Shown: one piece after another, positions 43,606-51,669 of the stretch | Numbering within the stretch: position 1 is the first letter of the stretch | Layout of the letters: each line of letters starts with the position of its first letter | Origin: Verrucomicrobiaceae bacterium | GTDB taxonomy: Bacteria > Verrucomicrobiota > Verrucomicrobiia > Verrucomicrobiales > Verrucomicrobiaceae | Length of the DNA stretch: 58,941 nucleotides | Direction of reading: 5' to 3' | Assembly (NCBI GenBank): GCA_947458455.1 | Contig: CANGYJ010000020.1 | Span: 1-58,941, forward strand | Translations under genes and position numbers: made by a program | Notes under the pieces: generated by a model | The model's database searches: none | Told to the model about the DNA's origin: nothing | What the model saw: only the letters and a program-made list of their open reading frames with translations

Positions 43606-44817
43606 ATGTCCGCCGCCACCCTCCTTCTTCCCGCCTCCGACAACGCCTGGCGTGTCTGGAAACCGCGTGCGAGGTCCAGCAGCGAATCCGTGGATACCCC
43701 GGCAGAGTCCTCTCACCTGACAAAGCCCCTGCTCATCGGCCTCCCGGCCACCGCCTGCCGCACGATCGGCTTTTTAGTGCCCCAGGCCGATGAGGAGACC
43801 CTGGAGCAGCTCATCACCACCCAGCTTGAGCGGCGTGGCCTGAAGCTCGACCAATCCGCCGCAGGCAAAAACTACCGCTGGCATCATCTCGGCCACAACG
43901 GCGGCCAAGCCATCATCAGCGTCGATGTGCTCGCCGAGCCATTTCCCGAGAAACTGGCCGCGAATCACGCCAGTGATTACACCTCAGCCCTGCGCCTCGC
44001 GGAGCTTCCGGCGGATCAAATCCTCCTGCTGGAGGAGCAGGGTGATCTCATCCTCGCTGCCTGCCATCGTGGAAAGCTCTACCACAGCCATCTCTTCGCT
44101 CAGGCTCCCGCTGCCGATGATGCGCTGGCTTTGGAGATCACACTCTCCCGATTGGCCATCGAGTCGGAACTCGGCGAAGGCAGTCTCACCGGCGTCTCGC
44201 TCGTCGGCTCCAGCTTTGACAACGGTCTCGCGAAACGTCTCAGTGAAGCGCTCGGGCTCCCCGTGCGAAACGTGGCCGATCTGGCTCCGCGAGCTGATAC
44301 CGAAAGCAAATCATGGACAAAGCTTCTGCCCGCCAGCGTGCGCACTGCCCAGCAGGCTTCCGTCTCTCGTGCGAAGCTAATCCGCTGGTCCATCCTCGGC
44401 GCTGGGCTGGCCGCCTCCCTCATTTTCCTCGCCTACGCCTACCTCATCTCCCTCGAACGCCAAGCCGCCGATCTCGCGCAGCAGGCCGACCTCATCCGCG
44501 AGCCTGCCGAGGCCGTCCGCGAGACGTCGGACAAATGGAAGTCATATGGCCAGGCGGTCGATTCGCAGCGTTACCCGATGTTTTTGCTCGCCGAGATCTC
44601 GCGGCTCATGCCCGGAAGCGGCATCGTGATCCGCGATTTTGAAGTGAAGGGCAATGACATCGAAATCCGTGGCGAGGCCCGCGATGCGCAGCTCGCCTTC
44701 CAATTCATCGAGGACTTCAAAAAGAACAAAATCCTCTCCCGCTACACCTGGACGAATCCCCGCCCGGAGGTCAAAGGCACCACCGCCATCTTCCGCGCCC
44801 AGGGTAAGCTGCAATAA
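43606..44817 (+). CDS. GspL/PilM-PilN-like assembly protein
   Basis: A 403-residue protein with an N-terminal actin-like/RNase H-like half (TLLLPASDNAWRVWKP; LAELPADQILLLEEQGDLIL), one transmembrane helix (about 259-281, ILGAGLAASLIFLAYAYLIS), then a periplasmic helical and ferredoxin-like part (GSGIVIRDFEVKGNDIEIRG). This layout matches GspL or a PilM-PilN fusion of type II secretion and type IV pili. The GspM/PilO-like gene follows by 15 bases. Frame extends upstream to 43516, but Met 43606 fits the domain start better. Assignment by architecture only. Confidence 0.65.
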   Translation: MSAATLLLPASDNAWRVWKPRARSSSESVDTPAESSHLTKPLLIGLPATACRTIGFLVPQADEETLEQLITTQLERRGLKLDQSAAGKNYRWHHLGHNGGQAIISVDVLAEPFPEKLAANHASDYTSALRLAELPADQILLLEEQGDLILAACHRGKLYHSHLFAQAPAADDALALEITLSRLAIESELGEGSLTGVSLVGSSFDNGLAKRLSEALGLPVRNVADLAPRADTESKSWTKLLPASVRTAQQASVSRAKLIRWSILGAGLAASLIFLAYAYLISLERQAADLAQQADLIREPAEAVRETSDKWKSYGQAVDSQRYPMFLLAEISRLMPGSGIVIRDFEVKGNDIEIRGEARDAQLAFQFIEDFKKNKILSRYTWTNPRPEVKGTTAIFRAQGKLQ

Positions 44818-44832
44818 CTCTCCCCTTCCCTC

Positions 44833-45381
44833 ATGGCCCTCGCTCTCACCCCTCGCGAAAAAAAGCTCCTGCTCGGCTGCATCGGCTCGCTGGTGCTCGT
44901 AGGCGGCATGCTGGGAGCCAATGAATTCCTCAACCGCCGCCGCGAGGCGCTGGAGCGCATCACCACCCTGGAAAACGAGCTCGTCGAATTGAAGATGCTC
45001 TTTGAAGACCGCGAGTTTTGGAACAAACGGGCCAAATGGCTGCGTGAAACCATGCCCGCCACCGAGAGCCTCGGCCAGGCGCAAGCCAAGCTGCTCGAAG
45101 ACGTGCAGAACGACGCCCTCGACCTCACGTTGAAGCTGGAGCAGCAGCGGCTTCTCGAACCCGTCAGCAATGAAAACTACCGCGAGGTGGCCGTCGAGGT
45201 GCGCCTGCGCGGTGATCAAATGACGCTGCTCGAATGGCTGGCCGGTTTGCAGAGTCCCGAGCGCTTCCAAGCGGTGAAAGCCCTCGAATTTCAGATCGAC
45301 TCCAAGGCCAAAGAAAAGACCCCACAGGCCATCTGCGAGATCACGCTCTCCCGCTGGTTCAAGCCCGAGGCCGGGCTGTAA
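44833..45381 (+). CDS. GspM/PilO-like assembly protein
   Basis: A 182-residue bitopic protein: short cytoplasmic start (MALALTPREKKLLLGC), one transmembrane helix (about 14-31), a coiled coil (about 35-95) and a ferredoxin-like fold (YREVAVEVRLRGDQMTLLEW). This is the usual plan of GspM and PilO, which heterodimerise with GspL/PilN in the inner-membrane platform. It lies directly after the GspL-like gene. No other secretion gene adjoins. Confidence 0.65.
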   Translation: MALALTPREKKLLLGCIGSLVLVGGMLGANEFLNRRREALERITTLENELVELKMLFEDREFWNKRAKWLRETMPATESLGQAQAKLLEDVQNDALDLTLKLEQQRLLEPVSNENYREVAVEVRLRGDQMTLLEWLAGLQSPERFQAVKALEFQIDSKAKEKTPQAICEITLSRWFKPEAGL

Positions 45382-45428
45382 AACCTTCGCAGTTGAATCC
45401 CGCCCGTGCAGCGGCGAGGAGCAGCGCC

Positions 45429-46289
45429 ATGAATCGCCTGAGGCCCTGGCTCCAACTCGCCCGCATTTCCAATCTCCCCACCGTGTGGACAAATGTCACC
45501 GCCGCGTGGTTGCTCGCCGGAGGCCAGCTCGCCGATACTCGCCTCTACTGGTTCATCCTCGCCGGCTCGCTGCTCTACACCGGCGGCATGATCCTCAATG
45601 ACGCCGCTGATGCCAAATTCGACCACGAGCACCGCCGCGAGCGGCCCATCCCGAGCGGGCGGGTGAATCTCACGACCGTGTGGAGTGTGGCCGTGGTGCT
45701 CTTGCTCGCCGGAGCCACGCTCGCCACCGGCTTTGGTGCCGTTCCTCGAATCACCGCCTTTTTGGTCGCCGCCATCGTCTTCTACGATCTCTATCACAAG
45801 CAATGGAGCGGCTCGGTCATCATCATGGGGGCTTGCCGGGCACTGCTCTACCTCACCGTGGCCTCCGCCGTGACTCTCGACATCGAAAAAGCCTTTCTCC
45901 CAGCCCTCGCCCTCGGTGCTTACATCGTCGGCATCACCCTCGCCGCACGCCTGGAGCATCGAAACGGCGCTCTGCCGCCCATGTCCGCCCTGCTCGCCTT
46001 TGGTTGCCTCTATCTACCTGCCATCATCAGCGCCCGTGGCTTTGCCTTCGGACAGGCCAGCACCGCGCAGCTCATCATCCTCGGTGCCTTCGCCATGCTC
46101 GTGGCCTATGCCACCAACACGATGCGCCAAGGCGGCCCCGCCATCGGGAAATCCGTCGGCCTGCTGCTCGCGGGCATTCCACTCGTCGATGCGCTCACCA
46201 TCTCCAGCATTTCCGCACCTCTGGCCTTCGGCTTCCTTGCCCTCGTCCCATGCCTGCGCCTCTGGCAGCGCTGGGTGGCCGCGACGTGA
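45429..46289 (+). CDS. UbiA-family prenyltransferase
   Basis: A 286-residue polytopic membrane enzyme that prenylates an aromatic or lipid acceptor. The first Asp-rich motif is N57-D58-xx-D61-xxx-D65 in ILNDAADAKFDHEHRRERPI; the second, degenerate, is around YDLYHKQW. About seven to nine hydrophobic helices follow. Substrate is not clear; the family makes quinones, hemes, chlorophyll and archaeal-type lipids. The start is chosen at 45429 (MNRLRPWLQLARISNLP), since upstream sequence is non-homologous and overlaps the GspM-like gene. Confidence 0.88.
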   Translation: MNRLRPWLQLARISNLPTVWTNVTAAWLLAGGQLADTRLYWFILAGSLLYTGGMILNDAADAKFDHEHRRERPIPSGRVNLTTVWSVAVVLLLAGATLATGFGAVPRITAFLVAAIVFYDLYHKQWSGSVIIMGACRALLYLTVASAVTLDIEKAFLPALALGAYIVGITLAARLEHRNGALPPMSALLAFGCLYLPAIISARGFAFGQASTAQLIILGAFAMLVAYATNTMRQGGPAIGKSVGLLLAGIPLVDALTISSISAPLAFGFLALVPCLRLWQRWVAAT

Positions 46290-46307
46290 TCAAACCTTGC
46301 TGATTAC

Positions 46308-47621
46308 ATGCTGCGCGTCATCCTTCTCACGATCCTTCTGCTGCCCGCCTTGGGTCACGCCGAGCGCATGAGCTGGCTGCAAAACGACCGCATCAAGCTC
46401 GGTGTGGACCTCGATCTTGGCGGGGCGATCACCTTTCTCGCCTCCATGAAGGACGGCTCGAATGTGATCAACAACTTCGATCTTGGCCGGCAGGTACAGC
46501 TTTCTTTTTATGGAGGTCCTGTTCCCTTTGAGGCCAAGGGCCAGAAGCCCGCCGAGCACTGGCGGCACATCGGATGGAATCCCATCCAGACGGGCGATGA
46601 CTTCAAAAACGCCTCCAAAGTGCTCTCGCATGAAAACAACGGCCGCGAGATCCATCTCACCTGCCTGCCAATGCAGTGGCCGCTGAACAACGTGCCCGGT
46701 GATTGCACCTTGGAAGCCTGGCTCACGCTCGAAGGAGCCATCGTCAAAGCCCGCGCCAAGCTGAACAACGCTCGCGAGGATCACACCCCATATCCCGCTC
46801 GTCTCCAGGAACTGCCTGCCGTGTATGCCAACGCTCCGTTTCATCGCGTGATGAGCTATCAAGGTGCTCACCCCTTCACCGGCGAAGCCGCCACGCCAGT
46901 GCCCACGCCGAGCGGGAAACATCCGTGGTCCTTCTGGACCGGCACCGAAGGCTGGGCCGCCTTGCTGGATGAATCAAACCACGGCCTCGGCCTCATCACC
47001 CCGGGCCGCGTGCATTTCACCGGCGGCTTCGCCGGCAAACCCGGACCGAATGACACGCATGGAAACAGCACGGGCTACCTCGCCAGTCAGGCGCAGGAAA
47101 TCCTCGATCACGACATCGTGTATGAGTTTCGATACGAGCTGCTGCTCGGCTCCCTCGATGAAATCCGCCAGCGTGCCGCTCTATACCGCCCCAAAGACCT
47201 GCCCGCGTGGACCTTCACCCGCGACCGACAGGGCTGGCATCACCAAAACGCCCGCGACACCGGCTGGCCGATCCAAGAGTATCTCCAAGTCCTCTTCGAA
47301 AAGGACGACCCCTATCTCATCAGCCCGCAAACCTTCTGGAACGCCGAAGATGCCCCCGTGCTCATCCTCGACGCCGCCTTCAAAACCACGCAAAAGCAGG
47401 GCGTCATCATGTGGCAGGCTCTTGGCGAACCTTCATTCGGCTCCAAAAGCATCCAAACCTTCCCGCTCATCGCCGATGGCGAATTCCACCGCCACATCAT
47501 CCGCCTCGCCGAGCACCCCGCGTACCGCAGCGGCCTCATCCGACTTCGCCTTGATCCCATCGGCCATGCCGAGCCAGGTGCCTGGATGAAGGTAAAAAGC
47601 ATCCTCCTCGCGAGGGAGTAG
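46308..47621 (+). CDS. Secreted protein, unknown function
   Basis: A 437-residue protein with a signal peptide (MLRVILLTILLLPALGHAE) and a mature part beginning SWLQNDRIKLGVDLDLGGAI. The pattern, including VINNFDLGRQVQLSFYGGP and WNPIQTGDD, resembles conserved secreted proteins of bacteria that may have a beta-sandwich, carbohydrate-related fold. No catalytic residues could be assigned. It follows the UbiA gene by 18 bases and may share its transcript. A hairpin (47639-47659) separates it from the convergent M28 peptidase. Confidence 0.65.
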   Translation: MLRVILLTILLLPALGHAERMSWLQNDRIKLGVDLDLGGAITFLASMKDGSNVINNFDLGRQVQLSFYGGPVPFEAKGQKPAEHWRHIGWNPIQTGDDFKNASKVLSHENNGREIHLTCLPMQWPLNNVPGDCTLEAWLTLEGAIVKARAKLNNAREDHTPYPARLQELPAVYANAPFHRVMSYQGAHPFTGEAATPVPTPSGKHPWSFWTGTEGWAALLDESNHGLGLITPGRVHFTGGFAGKPGPNDTHGNSTGYLASQAQEILDHDIVYEFRYELLLGSLDEIRQRAALYRPKDLPAWTFTRDRQGWHHQNARDTGWPIQEYLQVLFEKDDPYLISPQTFWNAEDAPVLILDAAFKTTQKQGVIMWQALGEPSFGSKSIQTFPLIADGEFHRHIIRLAEHPAYRSGLIRLRLDPIGHAEPGAWMKVKSILLARE

Positions 47622-47638
47622 TCGCCATCAAGAACGTG

Positions 47639-47659
47639 GAACAGGATTGCATCCTGTTC
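47639..47659. terminator. Stem-loop between convergent genes
   Basis: GAACAGGA (47639-47646), five-base loop, TCCTGTTC (47652-47659) is a perfect 8-bp stem in the 47-bp gap between two convergent genes. No T-run on either strand, so it may be a bidirectional barrier or a dispersed repeat word. Confidence 0.4.
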
Positions 47660-47668
47660 GGTTCGGCT

Positions 47669-50572
47669 TCAATCCCGCGACCCCGGCGTGATCTTCAACA
47701 CCACCTCTTTGCCTTCACGCTGCACGGTGATCGTCGTTGGCGTGCCGATCTTCAAATCGCCCATCACATAGGTGTAGTCGTAGATGTTGGCGATGTCCTT
47801 GCCGCCGAGCTTGATGATGATGTCTCCGGCTTTCACACCCGCTTTCGCCGCCGGGCCGATAGGTGACACGCCGCTGAGTTTCACGCCTTTGGTGTCGCCT
47901 TGGGCATAATCAGGAATCGTGCCCAAATACGCACGCAGACCGGTGCGGACGCCGGAGTTCTTCGGGGCTTCCATGGCGATGTAATCGGGCGCGGCGTCGG
48001 CGGTGGCGATGCCGCGGGCGATGAGGCCCATGAGCTTGGTGATCTTCGCGGCGTTCGGGTAGTCGATCTTCTCTGCCGTGTCGCTAGGCATGTGGTAATC
48101 CGCATGCGAGCCGGTGAAGGCGTTCAGCGTCGGAATGCCCTTCAAGTAGAACGCGGTGCTGTCGGTCGGCAGATGGGCGTCGGTTTGGGTGGTGATGGGC
48201 AAACCGATGGGCGCATTGCGTTTTTCGATCTCCTTCGCCCACAGTGAGCTGCTGCCGAGGCCCTGGAGCACGAGCGCTTTCTGGAAACGGCCGATCATGT
48301 CCATGTTCAGGCATGCGGCAAACATGCCGGTGAGCTTCGCGTTGGCGTCGCCCTTGATCATTTTGGCGTAGGCCTCGACAAAGTGATTGCTGCCGAGCAA
48401 ACCCAGCTCTTCACCGCTCCACGCGGCGAAGATGATGTCGCGTTTCAGCGTGAGTTTGCCCTGCTTCTTCAAATCGGCCAGCCACTGGGCGATTTCGAGC
48501 ACGCCGCCGACACCGCTGGCATTGTCATCAGCGCCGTGATGGATTTTGTTCACCTCATCGCCCTTCGCGCGAGAATTGGAGCCGCCGCTGCTGCCAAGAT
48601 GGTCGATGTGAGCGCCGACGATGAGTGGCGCGACGTGTGGATCAGGTTGCTGACCGTAAGGCAGCACCGCGAGCACGTTGCGGCCCTTCTTTTTCTCCTG
48701 CTGGATCACGATGTTCGCCGAAAGCGTGCCTTTGCAGTCGATGCCGCCCATGAGATCGCCGGTGTCGAGCTTGTCTTGGAGTTCTTTGAGCTTCTTGCCG
48801 GTGCCCGCGAGCAGTTTATCGCCCAACGCATCGGTCACGCTGATGGCCGCGATGCCGCTGGAGGCCAGCGAGGCATCAAAGGTCATCGGCGCGAGCTGCT
48901 GCACGACCTTGGAGTTCGGTCCGCTGACCACGATGAGGCCACGAGCGCCCTTTTGGCGGGCGGTGAGCGCTTTGTAGCGCAGGCTGGAGTAGCGGCTGAG
49001 TTCATTGCGCCGCTCCTGTGTGATGCCTTCCGGCAAATAGCGGAACACGAGCACCCATTTGTCCTTCACATCGAGATGCGCGTAGCTCGAATAAGTCTCG
49101 ATGGAGGCCGATTCCGGCGTTTCGATGCCGTAACCGGCAAAGACGATCTTCGCGGCTTTCACTTCGCCGTTTTGGGAGAAGGAGAGAGGTTTCCAGTCCT
49201 GCTCCACTTTCAGCTCGGCATCGCCAAAAGTCAGTTTGTTGCCTTCGCCGAGCGCGACACCGGCGGTGAAGTCAAAGTTGTCGAAGTAGGTGCCTTCATC
49301 GCCAAACGGCGCGAGGCCGATCTGCTTCGCCACATCCGCAAAGTACTGCGTGGCGAGCTTTTCGCCCTCGGTGCCGGTGAGGCGGCCGCCAAGCTCGTCG
49401 GAGGAGAGGTAGGTGATGTGGGATTTGAGATCGGCCTCGGTGATTTCCGCGCTGGTGGGGGTTGTTTTGACCGAATTGACAGGGGTGACAGCATTGACGG
49501 TCTGGGATATTCCGAGAGCGACGCGGGCATGATCGTGATCCCAATCGGCGATGAAAATCTGGCTTTGGCCGCCGCTGGCGCGTCCGCTGGTCCACGAGAG
49601 CTTTTTGCCATCGGGTGAAAACACCGGCAGGCCATCAAAACCATCCGTGGTGGTCACGCGGACGGGCGCATGCTTGCCAGCGGTGTCGGCGAGGTAGAGC
49701 TCAAAGTTGGCGAAGCCGTTGAGGTTCGTGGTGAAGATCAAATACTCGCCGCTGGGGTGGAAATACGGTGCCCAGCTCATCGCGCCAAGCTTGGTGATGG
49801 GCCGCTGATCGCTGCCATCGGCGTTCATGGTCCACACCTCGGCCACATCGCCTTTTGGCGTGAAGCGACGCCAGCAGATGCGCTTGCCATTGGCGCTGAA
49901 AAAAGGCCCGCCGTCATAGCCGGGCACTTCGGTGAGGCGTTTCACGTTCGAGCCATCGGCATCGGCGGTGTAGATCTCCATGAAGTATTGTTTGTCGATC
50001 TTTAGGCGCTCCTCGTCTTCCTTGCTGAGCTTCGTTACGTAAGCTTGGCGGTTCGAGGCAAAGACCATCTTCTTGCCATCGGGCGACCAACCGCCTTCGG
50101 CATCGTAGCCGCGGGTGTGGGTGAGGTTTTTGAGCTTCTTGTCGGCGAGCGTGTATTCCCAGATCTCGTAGTGCTCGTCGTAGTCCCAGGAGTATTTGCG
50201 GACTTTGGAGGTCTTGCGTTCGTCGTATTCGGCTTCTTGAAGCTTCTTCGAGTTCGCGTCGGTGTGGGTGCTGGCGAAGAGCACACGTTTGCCGTCCGGG
50301 TGAATCCACGCGCAGGTCGTTTTGCCCATGCCGGGCGAAATGCGCTCCTGATCACCCGTTTCGAGGTCCATCAGGTAGATTTGATAAAACGGGTTCCCCT
50401 CCTCACGCTCGGACTGGAAGATCATCTTCGTGCCATCGGCATTGAAGTAACCTTCACCAGCGCGGCGGCCTTCAAAGGTGAGCTGGCGCGGGTTCGTGAT
50501 GAAGTCCGCCTCGGTCTGGGCGAAGGCAGGAAGGACAAAAAGGACGGAAGCGACGAAAAGGACAGGGCGCAT
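47669..50572 (-). CDS. Secreted propeller-M28 aminopeptidase with PDZ domain
   Basis: A 967-residue exported protein. Signal peptide MRPVLFVASVLFVLPAFAQ, then a TolB/PD40-like beta-propeller (about 25-345; repeated FSPDGKKLSW, WSPDGKKMVFAS units), a PA-like domain (about 440-620), an M28 zinc peptidase (about 640-850; HIDHLGSSGG, HGADDNASGVGG, AWSGEELGLLGSNHF) and a C-terminal PDZ domain (about 885-960; VSPIGPAAKAGVKAGDIIIKL). The order suggests a peptide-trimming enzyme with substrate gating. The zinc ligands H, D, E and D are visible. Signal-peptide codons share the GTCCTTTTTGTCC word with the MFP gene. Confidence 0.9.
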   Translation of the reverse strand: MRPVLFVASVLFVLPAFAQTEADFITNPRQLTFEGRRAGEGYFNADGTKMIFQSEREEGNPFYQIYLMDLETGDQERISPGMGKTTCAWIHPDGKRVLFASTHTDANSKKLQEAEYDERKTSKVRKYSWDYDEHYEIWEYTLADKKLKNLTHTRGYDAEGGWSPDGKKMVFASNRQAYVTKLSKEDEERLKIDKQYFMEIYTADADGSNVKRLTEVPGYDGGPFFSANGKRICWRRFTPKGDVAEVWTMNADGSDQRPITKLGAMSWAPYFHPSGEYLIFTTNLNGFANFELYLADTAGKHAPVRVTTTDGFDGLPVFSPDGKKLSWTSGRASGGQSQIFIADWDHDHARVALGISQTVNAVTPVNSVKTTPTSAEITEADLKSHITYLSSDELGGRLTGTEGEKLATQYFADVAKQIGLAPFGDEGTYFDNFDFTAGVALGEGNKLTFGDAELKVEQDWKPLSFSQNGEVKAAKIVFAGYGIETPESASIETYSSYAHLDVKDKWVLVFRYLPEGITQERRNELSRYSSLRYKALTARQKGARGLIVVSGPNSKVVQQLAPMTFDASLASSGIAAISVTDALGDKLLAGTGKKLKELQDKLDTGDLMGGIDCKGTLSANIVIQQEKKKGRNVLAVLPYGQQPDPHVAPLIVGAHIDHLGSSGGSNSRAKGDEVNKIHHGADDNASGVGGVLEIAQWLADLKKQGKLTLKRDIIFAAWSGEELGLLGSNHFVEAYAKMIKGDANAKLTGMFAACLNMDMIGRFQKALVLQGLGSSSLWAKEIEKRNAPIGLPITTQTDAHLPTDSTAFYLKGIPTLNAFTGSHADYHMPSDTAEKIDYPNAAKITKLMGLIARGIATADAAPDYIAMEAPKNSGVRTGLRAYLGTIPDYAQGDTKGVKLSGVSPIGPAAKAGVKAGDIIIKLGGKDIANIYDYTYVMGDLKIGTPTTITVQREGKEVVLKITPGSRD

Positions 50573-50626
50573 GGGGGACGTTTATACGCCGCAAGCGGGG
50601 CATGAATGCCACAATTTTTCCTCGTC

Positions 50627-51574
50627 TCAGCCTGCTGGAGGTTGGGGAGCAGACGCTCCAGCTTTCTCCAAAGCCACGCTGAGGCGGTATTCGAGTTCGG
50701 CGATCTTGTAGCCGTCTTCGCGGATCTTTTTGCGGGCCTCGACTTCCATCTGGACGATTTTTTCTTCGAGGTCGCGGACGCGTTTGTCGGGGCTGGAGGA
50801 TGCAGGAGCGGCGGCGGGAGCGGTGCCGACGGCGCTCATGAATTCCTTCTGGACCATGGCGAGGCGGGCTTCGGAAGCGGAGAGGCTTTTTTGAAGTTGG
50901 GCGGTCTTGGCCTCGGCCAGGCGGGTGGCTTCCTGGGCTTTTTTGACTTCGTTTTCCATGCCACCATCCGCAGCGAGGGCTTCGGCCTCGGCTTTGAGGC
51001 GTCGGAGTTCGAGTTCCTTGGCTTCGACTTCTTCTTTGACCTTCAAACCGAAGGCCTGGGCGTCGGCGAGACGCTTTTCGAGGTCGGCAGCGCGGGAATT
51101 GTGGGCTTCGACGGCTTTTTCGAGGGCGCTGAGGCGGCCATGCTCGGCGGCGAGGGCGGTTTCGAGGTCTTTGATGCGGGCCTGGGTGGGCGGGAGCTGG
51201 GCGGCGACCTCGCGGGTGGCACCGAGGTCGCTTTCAAGGCGGCCGATCTGCTGGGAGGCGTCGTTCAGGCGGCGGTCGGCGACCTCGCGGTGGGTGGCGT
51301 AGCGCTGTTCGACATCGGCGAGCTGGGCGGAAGTGGTATCGAGCCGGTTTTGAACCCCGCCGAGGGTGGCGGTGGCGCGGGCTTTCTCAGCGAGGAGAGT
51401 GGCTTCGGCCTCGGTTTTGAGCTTTTCTTGAGCTTCCTGTGCGGCGGCGGCGTGGGCGGCGAGCTTGGATTTGAGCAGGACGAACAAGGCAGTGGCGGTG
51501 GCGACGAAGGCGGCCAGCGCCCCGGAAGTAGCGTCCCCAAGGCCAGGAATGAAGGCGAGAATCATGCGGATCAT
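50627..51574 (-). CDS. Coiled-coil membrane-anchored protein, function unknown
   Basis: A 315-residue protein with a hydrophobic N-terminus (MIRMILAFIPGLGDATSGALA, then FVATATALFVLL) and a long Ala/Glu/Lys/Arg heptad-rich coiled coil (about 40-300). It has no Cys or catalytic motif. Possible structural or scaffold role. The complementary strand is also open over most of this gene, an effect of its codon usage. Start Met at 51574 lies 95 bases from the divergent serA. Confidence 0.65.
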   Translation of the reverse strand: MIRMILAFIPGLGDATSGALAAFVATATALFVLLKSKLAAHAAAAQEAQEKLKTEAEATLLAEKARATATLGGVQNRLDTTSAQLADVEQRYATHREVADRRLNDASQQIGRLESDLGATREVAAQLPPTQARIKDLETALAAEHGRLSALEKAVEAHNSRAADLEKRLADAQAFGLKVKEEVEAKELELRRLKAEAEALAADGGMENEVKKAQEATRLAEAKTAQLQKSLSASEARLAMVQKEFMSAVGTAPAAAPASSSPDKRVRDLEEKIVQMEVEARKKIREDGYKIAELEYRLSVALEKAGASAPQPPAG

Positions 51575-51669
51575 TCAACCCGCCGCCCCGCGATCTGTCC
51601 AGCACGCAATCGCTCCTTGAGCACGGAAGAAAGGACGCTAGTCTGCACCCCTTTTCCCCCAACCCTCCC

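Noticed and set aside
42799..43716. Longer TetR protein starting at 43716
   Set aside because: The extra 106 residues overlap the divergent GspL-like gene and are low-complexity; the HTH starts right after Met at 43398.
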